Source of the DNA: Microcaldota archaeon
Lineage (GTDB): Archaea; Micrarchaeota; Micrarchaeia; Micrarchaeales; CABMGC01
Assembly (NCBI GenBank): GCA_027340645.1
Contig: DAHWQN010000009.1
Span: 1 to 12,050, forward strand
Direction: 5' to 3'
Length of the DNA: 12,050 nt
The translations under genes and the position numbers were made by a program. Below the pieces are notes generated by a model that saw only the letters and a program-made list of their open reading frames with translations, had not been told where the DNA came from and searched no databases. Below, piece by piece: positions 5,600 to 12,050 of this stretch. Positions within the stretch are counted from its first letter, which is position 1; each line of letters starts with the position of its first letter.

Positions 5600-7133
5600 T
5601 TATGCATTCGCCTGCGGTTATGTCTTTTTCAACAGTTGCATTGTAGAACCTTCCATTTAAATCGTTAAATATCGCAGAATATGCGTAATCATAGCCGGCA
5701 TTGCACTCCCATGAGCCTATGCTGCTTGCAGGCACAATGGCATAAAACGTTACTTCCTGATAGCTTGAATTGTAATAGTAGGGCATGCTGGTCTCAAAGT
5801 AGATGAAAGGAGTATTGTTTGATATAACATAATAAGAATCCTGGCGGATACCATTGCCGTCTATGAATGAAAGTTCATCAACAACATTGCTTCCGGAGAA
5901 CTCTGGCAGGATGTCGCTCCCCGTATAGATTCCGTGAAGCAATATCGGCGTGTTTGATGTTATTGAAGTGTTGTATCTGCTGTACAGCTTCATAGTAAAG
6001 CTGTTATTGGTGGAATTGATAATGCTGCCGTACAAATAAGTTGTGTTGGATAATCCCGCCTCTAATCCAAGAATGCCTGCGTGCTGGCCCTGTTGGACTG
6101 CATTGAGATAAGGGGACACATATGCTGCGTTTGAGAACTGCGCATTGAGCAGAATATAAACTATCAAGACAAGCACAGCAAGCACTATCCCCGATCTGCC
6201 ATATGTAGATCTGCCATGTGTTCTCTCTGTTCTCCTGGATTTCGGAGCTATACCAATTCCATAAAGCGATGAAACGAGTATTATTATTACTACTACAGCA
6301 TAAAAAAGCAATATACCTGCTACAGAATGAAACAGAGACAGTGCTGATGTTGGCCCGCTTGTAATCCATAATACAGCAATCGAAGACATCCGCAATATGT
6401 TAAGCAGGAAGAGGAGCCCAAGCCCGCTCAATATCCAGAGAATCTTTCTTTTGACAGTTCCCCTATAGAGGTATGCAACAGGAATAAGAAGCAGCACTAT
6501 AGCAATAAGCAATCCTACTCCAACACAGCTCTCTCCTATGCCTATTCTGTAGTTGTTTGCGATTATGGTTATCGGAGCAGAATATGTTGCATTAGGTATG
6601 AAGATGCTCAGCATGTGATATACTATCTGAGTGTTTGCTGCTGCGAATGCACCGTTTGCCATTATTATTGGCATGAGAAGCAGCGGAGATGCGAATATGG
6701 AATAAATCATAAGCGGCAGGAAACGCTTGATGTTGCCTATTCCGAATATCAATGCAATGAAAGAGGCAATCAGGACTGGAAACAGAAGCATATCTATCCT
6801 GTAAGCTGTAAACGAGTATGAAAGAAGCACGCGAAGATAGGCTGTTGCTACAACAAGCGCTGCGAAAAGCAAGAGCGCTATTGTTATGTCCTTTCTCCCG
6901 ACTTTTGGGACTATTTTGTCCTTCATGAAAAATAGAGCGAATACGGGAAGCATGAGCATTGGTATTATTACATATGTTGTTGGGTCGGTATCGTTTATGC
7001 TGAATTGTGTAGAATACAAAGATATAGATAATGCAACTACAATGAGCACGGCTAGGAGCAACACTCCCAACCTGCCATTATCACTCCTCAAAACTGCTCT
7101 TCGTTTGTCCTCCGCCGATTTAGTCTTCATCAT
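5571..7133 (-). CDS. Archaeosortase/exosortase family transpeptidase with large C-terminal extracellular domain
   Basis: This encodes 520 residues from ATG 7131-7133. The first 290 residues carry about eight hydrophobic helices. The catalytic set of the exosortase/archaeosortase family is visible: Cys203 in GESCVGVG, Arg248 in LLNILRMSS and His269 in LFHSVAG. These enzymes cleave a C-terminal sorting signal and attach the protein to a lipid or glycan at the cell surface. After a cytoplasmic Arg-rich stretch (298-313) a further helix at about 315-331 leads to about 190 residues outside the membrane. That part is rich in Asn-X-Ser/Thr glycosylation sequons (for example NTT, NSS, NAT) and has two Cys near the end that could form a disulfide. 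I cannot assign it; EpsI-like partners are fused to some exosortases, but their motif is not clear here. The gene overlaps the Nudix-glycosylase gene and diverges from archease. Its substrates must lie elsewhere. Confidence 0.87.
   Translation of the reverse strand: MMKTKSAEDKRRAVLRSDNGRLGVLLLAVLIVVALSISLYSTQFSINDTDPTTYVIIPMLMLPVFALFFMKDKIVPKVGRKDITIALLLFAALVVATAYLRVLLSYSFTAYRIDMLLFPVLIASFIALIFGIGNIKRFLPLMIYSIFASPLLLMPIIMANGAFAAANTQIVYHMLSIFIPNATYSAPITIIANNYRIGIGESCVGVGLLIAIVLLLIPVAYLYRGTVKRKILWILSGLGLLFLLNILRMSSIAVLWITSGPTSALSLFHSVAGILLFYAVVVIIILVSSLYGIGIAPKSRRTERTHGRSTYGRSGIVLAVLVLIVYILLNAQFSNAAYVSPYLNAVQQGQHAGILGLEAGLSNTTYLYGSIINSTNNSFTMKLYSRYNTSITSNTPILLHGIYTGSDILPEFSGSNVVDELSFIDGNGIRQDSYYVISNNTPFIYFETSMPYYYNSSYQEVTFYAIVPASSIGSWECNAGYDYAYSAIFNDLNGRFYNATVEKDITAGECIIGGALSEAV
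5592..5598 (-). promoter_or_regulatory. Strong Shine-Dalgarno sequence inside the end of the archaeosortase gene
   Basis: Read on the minus strand this is GGAGGTG, complementary to the 3' end of archaeal 16S rRNA. It lies within the last codons of the archaeosortase gene, whose stop is at 5571-5573. This suggests translational coupling to the Nudix-glycosylase gene. No ATG, GTG or TTG lies at normal distance downstream in the correct frame, so initiation at CTG 5584-5582 or at the TTG just before the site must be considered. Confidence 0.5.
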
Positions 7134-7184
7134 ACTCAGCAGTTACTCTTGTCTTCACAGGACAGTATTAATAAATCATATGCC

Positions 7185-7192
7185 TATAAAAA
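7185..7192 (+). promoter_or_regulatory. TATA box of the archease gene
   Basis: The sequence tataaaaa is centred about 23-25 bp before the ATG at 7211 and no ribosome binding site lies between, so the mRNA is probably leaderless. On the opposite strand, gatttattaatac (about 7166-7178) may serve the archaeosortase gene. Confidence 0.5.
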
Positions 7193-7210
7193 CCTATTGC
7201 GCGTGGTATC

Positions 7211-7645
7211 ATGCAAAAATTCAGGTATGTAAAGCACACTGCAGATGTGGCATTCATAGCGTACGGCAAAACCTTCGGGGAAGCGCTGGAAAACTCTGCG
7301 CTTGCGATGTTTTCAATAATGTTTGAGATCAGAAAAATAAAGTGCGTTAAGAAACAGGTTAAGGAATTAGTTATAAGAGAAAAGGCATCAAGCTTGGAAG
7401 ACCTTGCCTGGTTCACGCTTCAGGATATGTTGACCTCTGTACAGGTCGGCAACCTTTCTCCACTCGGGTTTAGGATAAAAACCATTCAGAGTTCAAAATC
7501 ACTCTCTTTGCGCGGAACGCTTGAATACAAGGATGTTCCTGCAGAAAATTATGGGCTCCTCGAAGTGAAGGCTGTTACGCCGAGCGGTCTAATGGTGAAA
7601 AAGTCTAAAGGCAAATTCAGCATAAGGGTTGTTGTTGATATATAA
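7211..7645 (+). CDS. Archease, activator of the RtcB tRNA-splicing ligase
   Basis: This encodes 144 residues, normal for archease. The family N-terminus HTADVAFIAYGKTFGEALEN and the helix ALAMFSIM are clear. Asp12, Asp64 in SLEDLAW, and the last Asp in VVVDI (Asp143) match the metal-binding acidic positions of the family. Archease speeds RtcB, which joins tRNA halves after intron removal. The tRNA-Ile gene in this window needs that reaction. rtcB itself is not in the window. The usual segment KAvTYH near the C-terminus reads VKAVTPSG here, so the conserved Tyr-His is missing. I infer retained function because the metal ligands persist. The gene stands alone on the plus strand with a leaderless-type promoter and ends 3 bp from the convergent carbamoyltransferase gene. 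Confidence 0.88.
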   Translation: MQKFRYVKHTADVAFIAYGKTFGEALENSALAMFSIMFEIRKIKCVKKQVKELVIREKASSLEDLAWFTLQDMLTSVQVGNLSPLGFRIKTIQSSKSLSLRGTLEYKDVPAENYGLLEVKAVTPSGLMVKKSKGKFSIRVVVDI

Positions 7646-7648
7646 TGG

Positions 7649-9352
7649 CTATGCCTTTGCTTTCATATTCTCCACGAAGAAGTTGCCAAGGAACATATAC
7701 CTCGTGTTAGTATCCTTTGCAGCTCTAATAACGTCATCCGGAGCCATTGCTATCGGCATTCCATGTATGTTGAGGCTGGTGTTAAGTATTACGCCATAGC
7801 CTGATTTTTTCCTCACGCCTTGCAGCATTTCCATGTAACTTCTATTCTCGTCGCCGACCATCTGCGGCCTTGCCGTCATATCAACATGCACTACGGATTT
7901 CATTATGTCGCGATGCTGCTCCTTAACCCTATACGCCATTGTCATAAACCTGTTGCGTTCCCCTGCATCCTCAAGCAGCCTGTTTGCATCTTCAGCAAGC
8001 ATGGACGGTGCAAAGGGCTGAAACCACTCCCTTTTCTTGACAAAAAGATTCAGCCTGTCCTTAACATCATCGGATCCAGCCTTAGCTATAATGCTCCTGT
8101 TGCCAAGAGCTCTAGGCCCGTATTCCATCCTGCCCTGAAACCAGAATATGTAATTATTGTTGTTTACCAGTTCAGCTGCATGTTTCGGCTTATCACCATC
8201 CAACTCGTAATGCAGGGATTTGTCCTTCCTAAGTATGGCCTCGATCTGGTCGTCGGTATAGCTACCTCCTAGATATGCGTCATTGAATTCATAGGCAGAT
8301 ATGCCGTTTAGCATATGGTTTACGTGCATTGCTGCACCGAGTGCTATTCCTCCATCGCCCATATGCGGGAATATATGGTGCTTTTTGAAGAAACCCTGTT
8401 CACGTATGCGCATGTTGGCCTTTACATTAGACATTGTGCCTCCTGACATGGCAACATTATCGAACTTATACTCTTTGGAAAGTTCTCTAAAATACTTTAC
8501 AAGGTTCTCCTCAAGAACCTGCTGAGCCATGTACGCGAACTGTTCTCTCGGCGTAGACCATGCGATCCTCACCAGCGCCTTATACTGCGCTACAGGACCG
8601 TATCTCGCCTTAATCCTGCTTCCTTCCACTGAGAAGAATTCCTTCAGCTTGTTGTCTTTGTAATCAAACGGATACGAGAAATCGGCCATAGCCATTATCT
8701 TGCCTTCATCCTCTAGTTCTCTCATGCCAAGTATATTTGTTATCTGTTCGTAGAATATTCCTATAGAATCCCTTGCAGGTATAAAAGACACTTCCTTGAG
8801 CTCATTGTTGTCCAAGATGCTGACCGTTCCGCTCTTGCCATCACCGACACCGTCGAGCGTGACTACAAGTGCGCTATTGAATCCAGAAGTAAATGCGGCT
8901 GTTGTTGCATGCGCCTTGTGATGCTCCACGGCATATAGCTTGAAGTTCTTAAAGCCCATAGATTTCAGAGCATTGCCGATGTACATCTTGCTTATCGATC
9001 CGCACAGCGGCAGAACGCCTATGCTTGTCATAGTGTACTTCTGATAGTGCATCTGCTCCTCAAACCTTGGCTTAAGCATCTTTCTTCTTCTAAACTTATA
9101 GTAAGCCTCCTTCTGTGCAGGAAAAACTCTTGACACTGTTTTAGTGAATTCCAGTGTTGGAAAGGCTATGGCTTTTACGTCTGCGGGAGTTATCTGTTCA
9201 AATTCGAGCGCAGCCTTTATAGAGTTGTACGGAAACTTTACTTCGAGCTTACGTTTTGTAAAGCGCTCCTCATTTGCCGCATAAAGTATGCGGTTTTCCT
9301 TTATCAACGCGGCTCCGGAGTCGTGCCCATCCCATATTCCGAGTATATACAT
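7649..9352 (-). CDS. Carbamoyltransferase of the NodU/CmcH/TobZ family
   Basis: This encodes 567 residues from ATG 9350-9352; a GTG at 9361 would add three. The N-terminus MYILGIWDGHDSGAALI is the typical family start. The N-terminal ASKHA (Kae1-like) domain has HHKAH at 144-148, a metal and nucleotide site, and TLDGVGDG near 165-172, then SGGTMSNVKANMRI and GDGGIALGAA. The C-terminal carbamoyltransferase domain includes GRMEYGPRALGNRSI, FQPFAPS and ILNTSLN. The family transfers a carbamoyl group from carbamoyl phosphate, through a carbamoyl-adenylate, to a hydroxyl of a sugar or antibiotic. The acceptor here is unknown; a surface glycan or small metabolite is plausible. The neighbours give no clear pathway. 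It is a single gene convergent with archease and divergent from the isochorismatase-fold gene. Confidence 0.9.
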   Translation of the reverse strand: MYILGIWDGHDSGAALIKENRILYAANEERFTKRKLEVKFPYNSIKAALEFEQITPADVKAIAFPTLEFTKTVSRVFPAQKEAYYKFRRRKMLKPRFEEQMHYQKYTMTSIGVLPLCGSISKMYIGNALKSMGFKNFKLYAVEHHKAHATTAAFTSGFNSALVVTLDGVGDGKSGTVSILDNNELKEVSFIPARDSIGIFYEQITNILGMRELEDEGKIMAMADFSYPFDYKDNKLKEFFSVEGSRIKARYGPVAQYKALVRIAWSTPREQFAYMAQQVLEENLVKYFRELSKEYKFDNVAMSGGTMSNVKANMRIREQGFFKKHHIFPHMGDGGIALGAAMHVNHMLNGISAYEFNDAYLGGSYTDDQIEAILRKDKSLHYELDGDKPKHAAELVNNNNYIFWFQGRMEYGPRALGNRSIIAKAGSDDVKDRLNLFVKKREWFQPFAPSMLAEDANRLLEDAGERNRFMTMAYRVKEQHRDIMKSVVHVDMTARPQMVGDENRSYMEMLQGVRKKSGYGVILNTSLNIHGMPIAMAPDDVIRAAKDTNTRYMFLGNFFVENMKAKA

Positions 9353-9377
9353 ATTAACCACTAAGTCAGGAGTAATG

Positions 9378-9420
9378 TTTAATATGTTGCAAGCAAATAT
9401 AAAGCTTGGTAGAAGGTGAG
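9378..9420. promoter_or_regulatory. Divergent promoter region of the carbamoyltransferase and YecD-like genes
   Basis: Two TATA-like stretches lie here. On the minus strand ctttatattt (9395-9404) is placed for transcription toward the carbamoyltransferase gene. On the plus strand gtttaatat (9378-9386) could serve the hydrolase gene. The GGTGAG at 9415-9420 is the ribosome binding site of the latter and fixes its start at ATG 9424. Which TATA serves which gene is inferred from spacing only. Confidence 0.4.
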
Positions 9421-9423
9421 AAG

Positions 9424-10005
9424 ATGGCTAATTTAGATGTAGATAAGAACAAAACAGCACTGGTTGTGATAGACCTGCAGAAGGGCATAGCATCGATGCC
9501 TGGCAGAACTACTGAGCCGTATCCTGCCAGTACTGTAGTTATCAATGCCGCGAAGCTTGCAGATGCCTTCAGGGCAAACAGCATGCCTGTATTTCTGGTG
9601 CATGTAAAATCAAGTGGCAAAGACCGGCTGAACACCGTAACCGATTCACAATGGCAGATGCCCAAGGAGATGCCCGCAGATTGGGCGGACATAGTTCCTG
9701 AACTAGGCCCCATGGAAAACGACATAATCATAACGAAGAAGCAGTGGGGCGCGTTTTACGGCACAGATCTTGAGCTGCAGCTGAGGAGAAGAGGCATAGA
9801 CACCATAGTGCTTTGCGGCATATCCACGAACCACGGAGTAGAGAGCACCGCAAGGTTTGCATATGAATTCGGATTTCAGCAGATATTTGCAGAAGATGCT
9901 ATGTCAGGGATGTCTGCCGAAGCACATAAGACGAGCATTGAGACTGCCTTCAAGCGCATGGGCAGAGTACGTAGTACAGCAGAGATACTCGAGGCATTGG
10001 GTTAG
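9424..10005 (+). CDS. Isochorismatase-fold hydrolase, YecD-like
   Basis: This encodes 193 residues from ATG 9424, chosen over TTG 9406 because GGTGAG lies just before it. The cysteine-hydrolase/isochorismatase fold is shown by Asp17 in ALVVIDLQ, a lysine at 105-106 in KKQWGAFYGTDLELQLRRRG, and the strand-turn GISTNHGVESTARFAYEFGF. Amidases of this fold have Cys where this protein has Gly138, so it should not work by a thiol. It would fit the isochorismatase-type vinyl-ether hydrolases or enzymes of unknown substrate. The sequence closely follows my recollection of E. coli YecD over the second half, including the ending AEILEALG. That degree of likeness to a bacterial protein suggests transfer from bacteria. 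The substrate is not known. It is convergent with the methyltransferase gene downstream. Confidence 0.85.
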   Translation: MANLDVDKNKTALVVIDLQKGIASMPGRTTEPYPASTVVINAAKLADAFRANSMPVFLVHVKSSGKDRLNTVTDSQWQMPKEMPADWADIVPELGPMENDIIITKKQWGAFYGTDLELQLRRRGIDTIVLCGISTNHGVESTARFAYEFGFQQIFAEDAMSGMSAEAHKTSIETAFKRMGRVRSTAEILEALG

Positions 10006-10015
10006 TGGCCGAATC

Positions 10016-10609
10016 TCATGTAAAAACTGCCTTTATGAATTCTCCAGAAGTAGCTATGCGCACCTTCATGCCAGATCCTTTTGCTATTTCAATAAACTCG
10101 CGTCTGCTCATTGAGTGTGCGCTGGCTATCTTCTCATGAGCTTTAAGCCTGTCCTTGTTATACTCGTAAATCCAAATCTCACCATGCCTTCCAAGGAACT
10201 CCTTCATGTACCTCAGCGCCTTTTCCCTATGCTTCCAGTGGTGGAAAGAAAGCGTGCTGATTATCAAATCGAAGTTTCTATTGAATGGAATATGCCTGCT
10301 TGATCCGCGCACGACAGTGACATTTGCGCTGTTCTTGTTGCGTGACTTTGCTATCCTTACCATAGCCTCCGAAGGATCAACTGCGTATACTCGCAGTTTT
10401 TTATCTGCAGACAGCCTAAGCGGCAGCTCTCCTACACCAGTTCCTATGTCTAAAATGTTTTTGGCATTACTTTTTCTTATATCGCTCGCTGCGAACTTTA
10501 CTAAGGCATTCAGTGCGCCGAACTTTGTGAAAAGGAGATAGCCAATGGACATGAACCATCCAAATCTCTCCTCACCTTTTTCATAATATGCTGCAGGTAT
10601 GTGTCTCAT
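10016..10609 (-). CDS. Class I SAM-dependent methyltransferase
   Basis: This encodes 197 residues. Motif I is NILDIGTGVGELPL (about 51-64), followed by VYAVDPSEAM with the acidic residue that binds the ribose of S-adenosylmethionine, and DLIISTLSFHHW with a loop like those of small-molecule methyltransferases of the UbiE/Methyltransf_11 type. The N-terminal 45 residues (RHIPAAYYEKGEERFGWFMS) probably form the substrate lid. The acceptor cannot be told from sequence. ATG 10607-10609 lies 3 nt after the TAA of the amidohydrolase gene, so the two are an operon and perhaps act on related compounds. No separate promoter is needed. Confidence 0.87.
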   Translation of the reverse strand: MRHIPAAYYEKGEERFGWFMSIGYLLFTKFGALNALVKFAASDIRKSNAKNILDIGTGVGELPLRLSADKKLRVYAVDPSEAMVRIAKSRNKNSANVTVVRGSSRHIPFNRNFDLIISTLSFHHWKHREKALRYMKEFLGRHGEIWIYEYNKDRLKAHEKIASAHSMSRREFIEIAKGSGMKVRIATSGEFIKAVFT

Positions 10610-10612
10610 GCA

Positions 10613-11452
10613 TTACCCGCTGAGGAATCTATTTGCATTGTTGTACATTATGTCTTCAATCTCCCCTTCATTAAGCTTCAGCTCCTTAAGTATGTCCTGC
10701 TGTTGCTTCAGTATATGCTCGCGATAGCCGTCCGGAAAGATACGCGTATCCGTACCAAATAAAATATGCTGCACGCCAAACACGTCTATCGACTTCCTGA
10801 ACACATCCTTCAAAGTCAGGAAGTTATCCTGATGAAGCAGCCAGTTGTTTGTTCCAGAGCTCTCAATGTAAAGGTTTTCGCGCTTGTACTTCAGCATGAG
10901 CGCTTCACGGAAGAAGCCTGCGCCGAAGTGTGCTATCGAGAACCGTATGTCGGGAAACTCGCTCAGCACTCTTGAGATGTGTATCGGATTTCCAAGATAC
11001 AAATCCGCTGTTGGTCCTATAGTCACACCAAAATGTATTGTTATTGGTATGCTGTTCTTCTCGCAGTACTCGTAAAACGGCCACGCCTCTTTTGCTCCCA
11101 CGTTGAACTCGCCGCTAGTAGCGTAGAGCTTAACTCCCTTCATGCCCAGCTTAAGCTCTTTCTTTAATATATCAACAGCATCCGGAAGCGTTGGATTCAT
11201 TCTTGCAAAGCCGACGAATCTGGAACTTGAGTTTATGAAAGAAGCAAACTCATCGTTCAGCGATACTGTTGACATAAAAACCGTTTTCTCAATATCAAGC
11301 CTATCCATGGCTTCCAGCCATGTTTTTGTGTTATCCTCCACCGAGTGCTGCAGCGATTCAAGCATCTTCTGCGGCACATTGCGCGGCTTCACTCCAGTAA
11401 CGCCCTTGAACATGTTTGCAGTCATCATGTGTGCATGCGCATCTATAATCAT
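10613..11452 (-). CDS. Amidohydrolase-related TIM-barrel metal hydrolase (PF04909-type)
   Basis: This encodes 279 residues from ATG 11450-11452, with the standard opening MIIDAHAH (His6 and His8, metal ligands). Further conserved sites are GVKLYATSGEF at 106-116, His140 in ITIHFG, His175 in FSIAHFGAG and Asp235 in LFGTDTRIF. The NANRFL ending is also typical. Members include decarboxylases such as ACMSD and gamma-resorcylate decarboxylase as well as hydrolases; nothing in the sequence settles which reaction this one performs. It probably binds one divalent metal in the cytoplasm. It is the first gene of a two-gene operon with the methyltransferase. The minus-strand sequence aaggtgc about 20 nt before the ATG is too distant for a normal ribosome binding site; an AT-rich box at about 11480-11490 is a possible promoter. 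Confidence 0.88.
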   Translation of the reverse strand: MIIDAHAHMMTANMFKGVTGVKPRNVPQKMLESLQHSVEDNTKTWLEAMDRLDIEKTVFMSTVSLNDEFASFINSSSRFVGFARMNPTLPDAVDILKKELKLGMKGVKLYATSGEFNVGAKEAWPFYEYCEKNSIPITIHFGVTIGPTADLYLGNPIHISRVLSEFPDIRFSIAHFGAGFFREALMLKYKRENLYIESSGTNNWLLHQDNFLTLKDVFRKSIDVFGVQHILFGTDTRIFPDGYREHILKQQQDILKELKLNEGEIEDIMYNNANRFLSG

Positions 11453-11642
11453 GTAATTCTATGGTATATGCACCTTAAGCATTAAATAATCTAAATCTGC
11501 GTGAGTATACCTTATTATACTGTATTTACGCAATAGCAAACGGCACTATAACAAAGTATGGTGTTTTGGCAACTTCGCAAAATCATAAACGTCTTTTATA
11601 AAGGGCAGGAACAACGAACGTGCGCAATACAAAAACAATATT
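11453..11642. other. Intergenic region, no gene found
   Basis: This 190-bp AT-rich gap separates the amidohydrolase gene and the propeller gene, both on the minus strand. It holds a near-symmetric TATA-like sequence ttttataaaggg at about 11593-11604 and a small hairpin, AGTATA (11504-11509) with TATACT (11516-11521). I see no tRNA, no convincing small reading frame and no poly-T tract strong enough to call a terminator. Confidence 0.4.
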
Positions 11643-12050
11643 TCAAGGAAGCGCAACGCCTGTTATGCTGCTGAATGCGCTTGACGATATGCCTGCTATC
11701 ACATTTCCTGTTGAGAGATCTACCTCAAGAATATTTCCGCTGTTTGTGACGTATGCATCAGAGCCTGAAACAGTGATATAACTTGGGTAGTTAAATGCAG
11801 AGGAGCTTATGTTGCCGATTATCTGGTCTGTTCCGGTGTTTGCTATAAGGATGTTACCGGTACCAGAGCCCCCATCCTGATTCGCTATGTACGCAGTCGA
11901 GCCGTCAGATGACAGAGCTATACCCTGCGGAAAATTGAACGCGCACGACTCTATGCTCCCTGTTGCTGATTCCGTTGCAATGTTGATGATTGTAACATTT
12001 CCACTACCGTAGCAGCCATATAAGCCATCATTACCCATATAATTTACTAT
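11643..12050 (-). CDS. YVTN-type beta-propeller repeat protein, C-terminal part
   Basis: The frame is open to the right edge, so this is the 3' part of a longer gene; about 135 codons are visible. The protein has propeller blade signatures of the YVTN/NHL class: GNVTIINIATESATGSI, IALSSDGSTAYIANQDG, GTDQIIGNI, and SDAYVTNSGNILEVDLSTGN. The three or so blades are about 40-45 residues each, with the recurring SSAFNYP or CAFNFP at blade joins. Such proteins in archaea are commonly secreted or surface-bound and mediate binding rather than catalysis; the secretion signal would be at the missing N-terminus. The protein ends soon after the last blade with no sorting signal or membrane helix visible, so it is not an evident archaeosortase substrate by this end. 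An internal ATG at 12038 is not the true start. Confidence 0.82.
   Translation of the reverse strand: MVNYMGNDGLYGCYGSGNVTIINIATESATGSIESCAFNFPQGIALSSDGSTAYIANQDGGSGTGNILIANTGTDQIIGNISSSAFNYPSYITVSGSDAYVTNSGNILEVDLSTGNVIAGISSSAFSSITGVALP

Noticed and set aside
7820..8272. Plus-strand reading frame of 150 codons
   Set aside because: It is opposite the conserved carbamoyltransferase domain and has a Cys/His-rich, unnatural composition.
9366..9731. Minus-strand reading frame of 121 codons
   Set aside because: It is opposite the YecD-like gene, without recognisable domains or a ribosome binding site.
11504..11521. Small AGTATA/TATACT hairpin as an RNA gene or terminator
   Set aside because: The stem is only 6 bp and AT-rich, with no flanking T-run; easily due to chance in AT-rich DNA.

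Overview
The window looks like a stretch of archaeal chromosome carrying the end of an integrated mobile element. The archaeal signs are an archease gene, an archaeosortase/exosortase-type membrane peptidase, a tRNA-Ile gene with an intron at the canonical 37/38 site, TATA-like boxes about 25 bp upstream of several start codons (implying leaderless transcripts), and GGTGA/GGAGG-type ribosome binding sites before internal genes. Small genes, tight packing, a YVTN-type beta-propeller surface protein and a restriction system that resembles ThaI of Thermoplasma suggest an ARMAN/Micrarchaeota-like or other acidophile-associated archaeon. That placement is inference.

Region 1 (1 to about 4480, visibly AT-richer) is read as the tRNA-proximal end of an integrated element. 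From left to right it holds the start of an unrecognised small protein that runs off the left edge (minus), a small two-helix membrane protein (minus), a DUF262-HNH protein of the anti-phage/restriction type (minus), a divergently transcribed type II restriction endonuclease and DNA methyltransferase pair (plus; ThaI-like, CGCG specificity proposed), and a tyrosine recombinase (minus). The recombinase lies next to the 3' end of tRNA-Ile(GAU), the usual target for such enzymes. The far attachment site is not in the window.

Region 2 (4342 to 4591) joins element and host. The tRNA-Ile gene has a 36-nt intron. Between it and the integrase lies a short series of T-arm-like motifs spaced 48, 48 and 45 bp. 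The integrase reading frame stays open through this stretch and through the second tRNA exon, which raises the possibility of an attP inside the integrase gene.

Region 3 (4619 to 12050) is host-like. It has a Nudix and family-4-type uracil-DNA glycosylase fusion lacking most iron-sulfur cysteines, overlapping the end of an archaeosortase gene (both minus). Next come archease (plus), a NodU/CmcH-type carbamoyltransferase (minus), a YecD-like isochorismatase-fold hydrolase (plus), an amidohydrolase and class I methyltransferase pair (minus, operon), and the 3' part of a YVTN beta-propeller protein (minus, cut by the right edge).

Functional links: the restriction-modification pair and DUF262-HNH protein form a defence cargo moved by the integrase. 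Archease, the activator of the RtcB RNA ligase, serves the splicing that the intron-containing tRNA-Ile requires. Archaeosortase and the propeller protein belong to the cell surface; the carbamoyltransferase may modify surface sugars or a small molecule. No CRISPR array, rRNA, insertion sequence or replication origin was seen.
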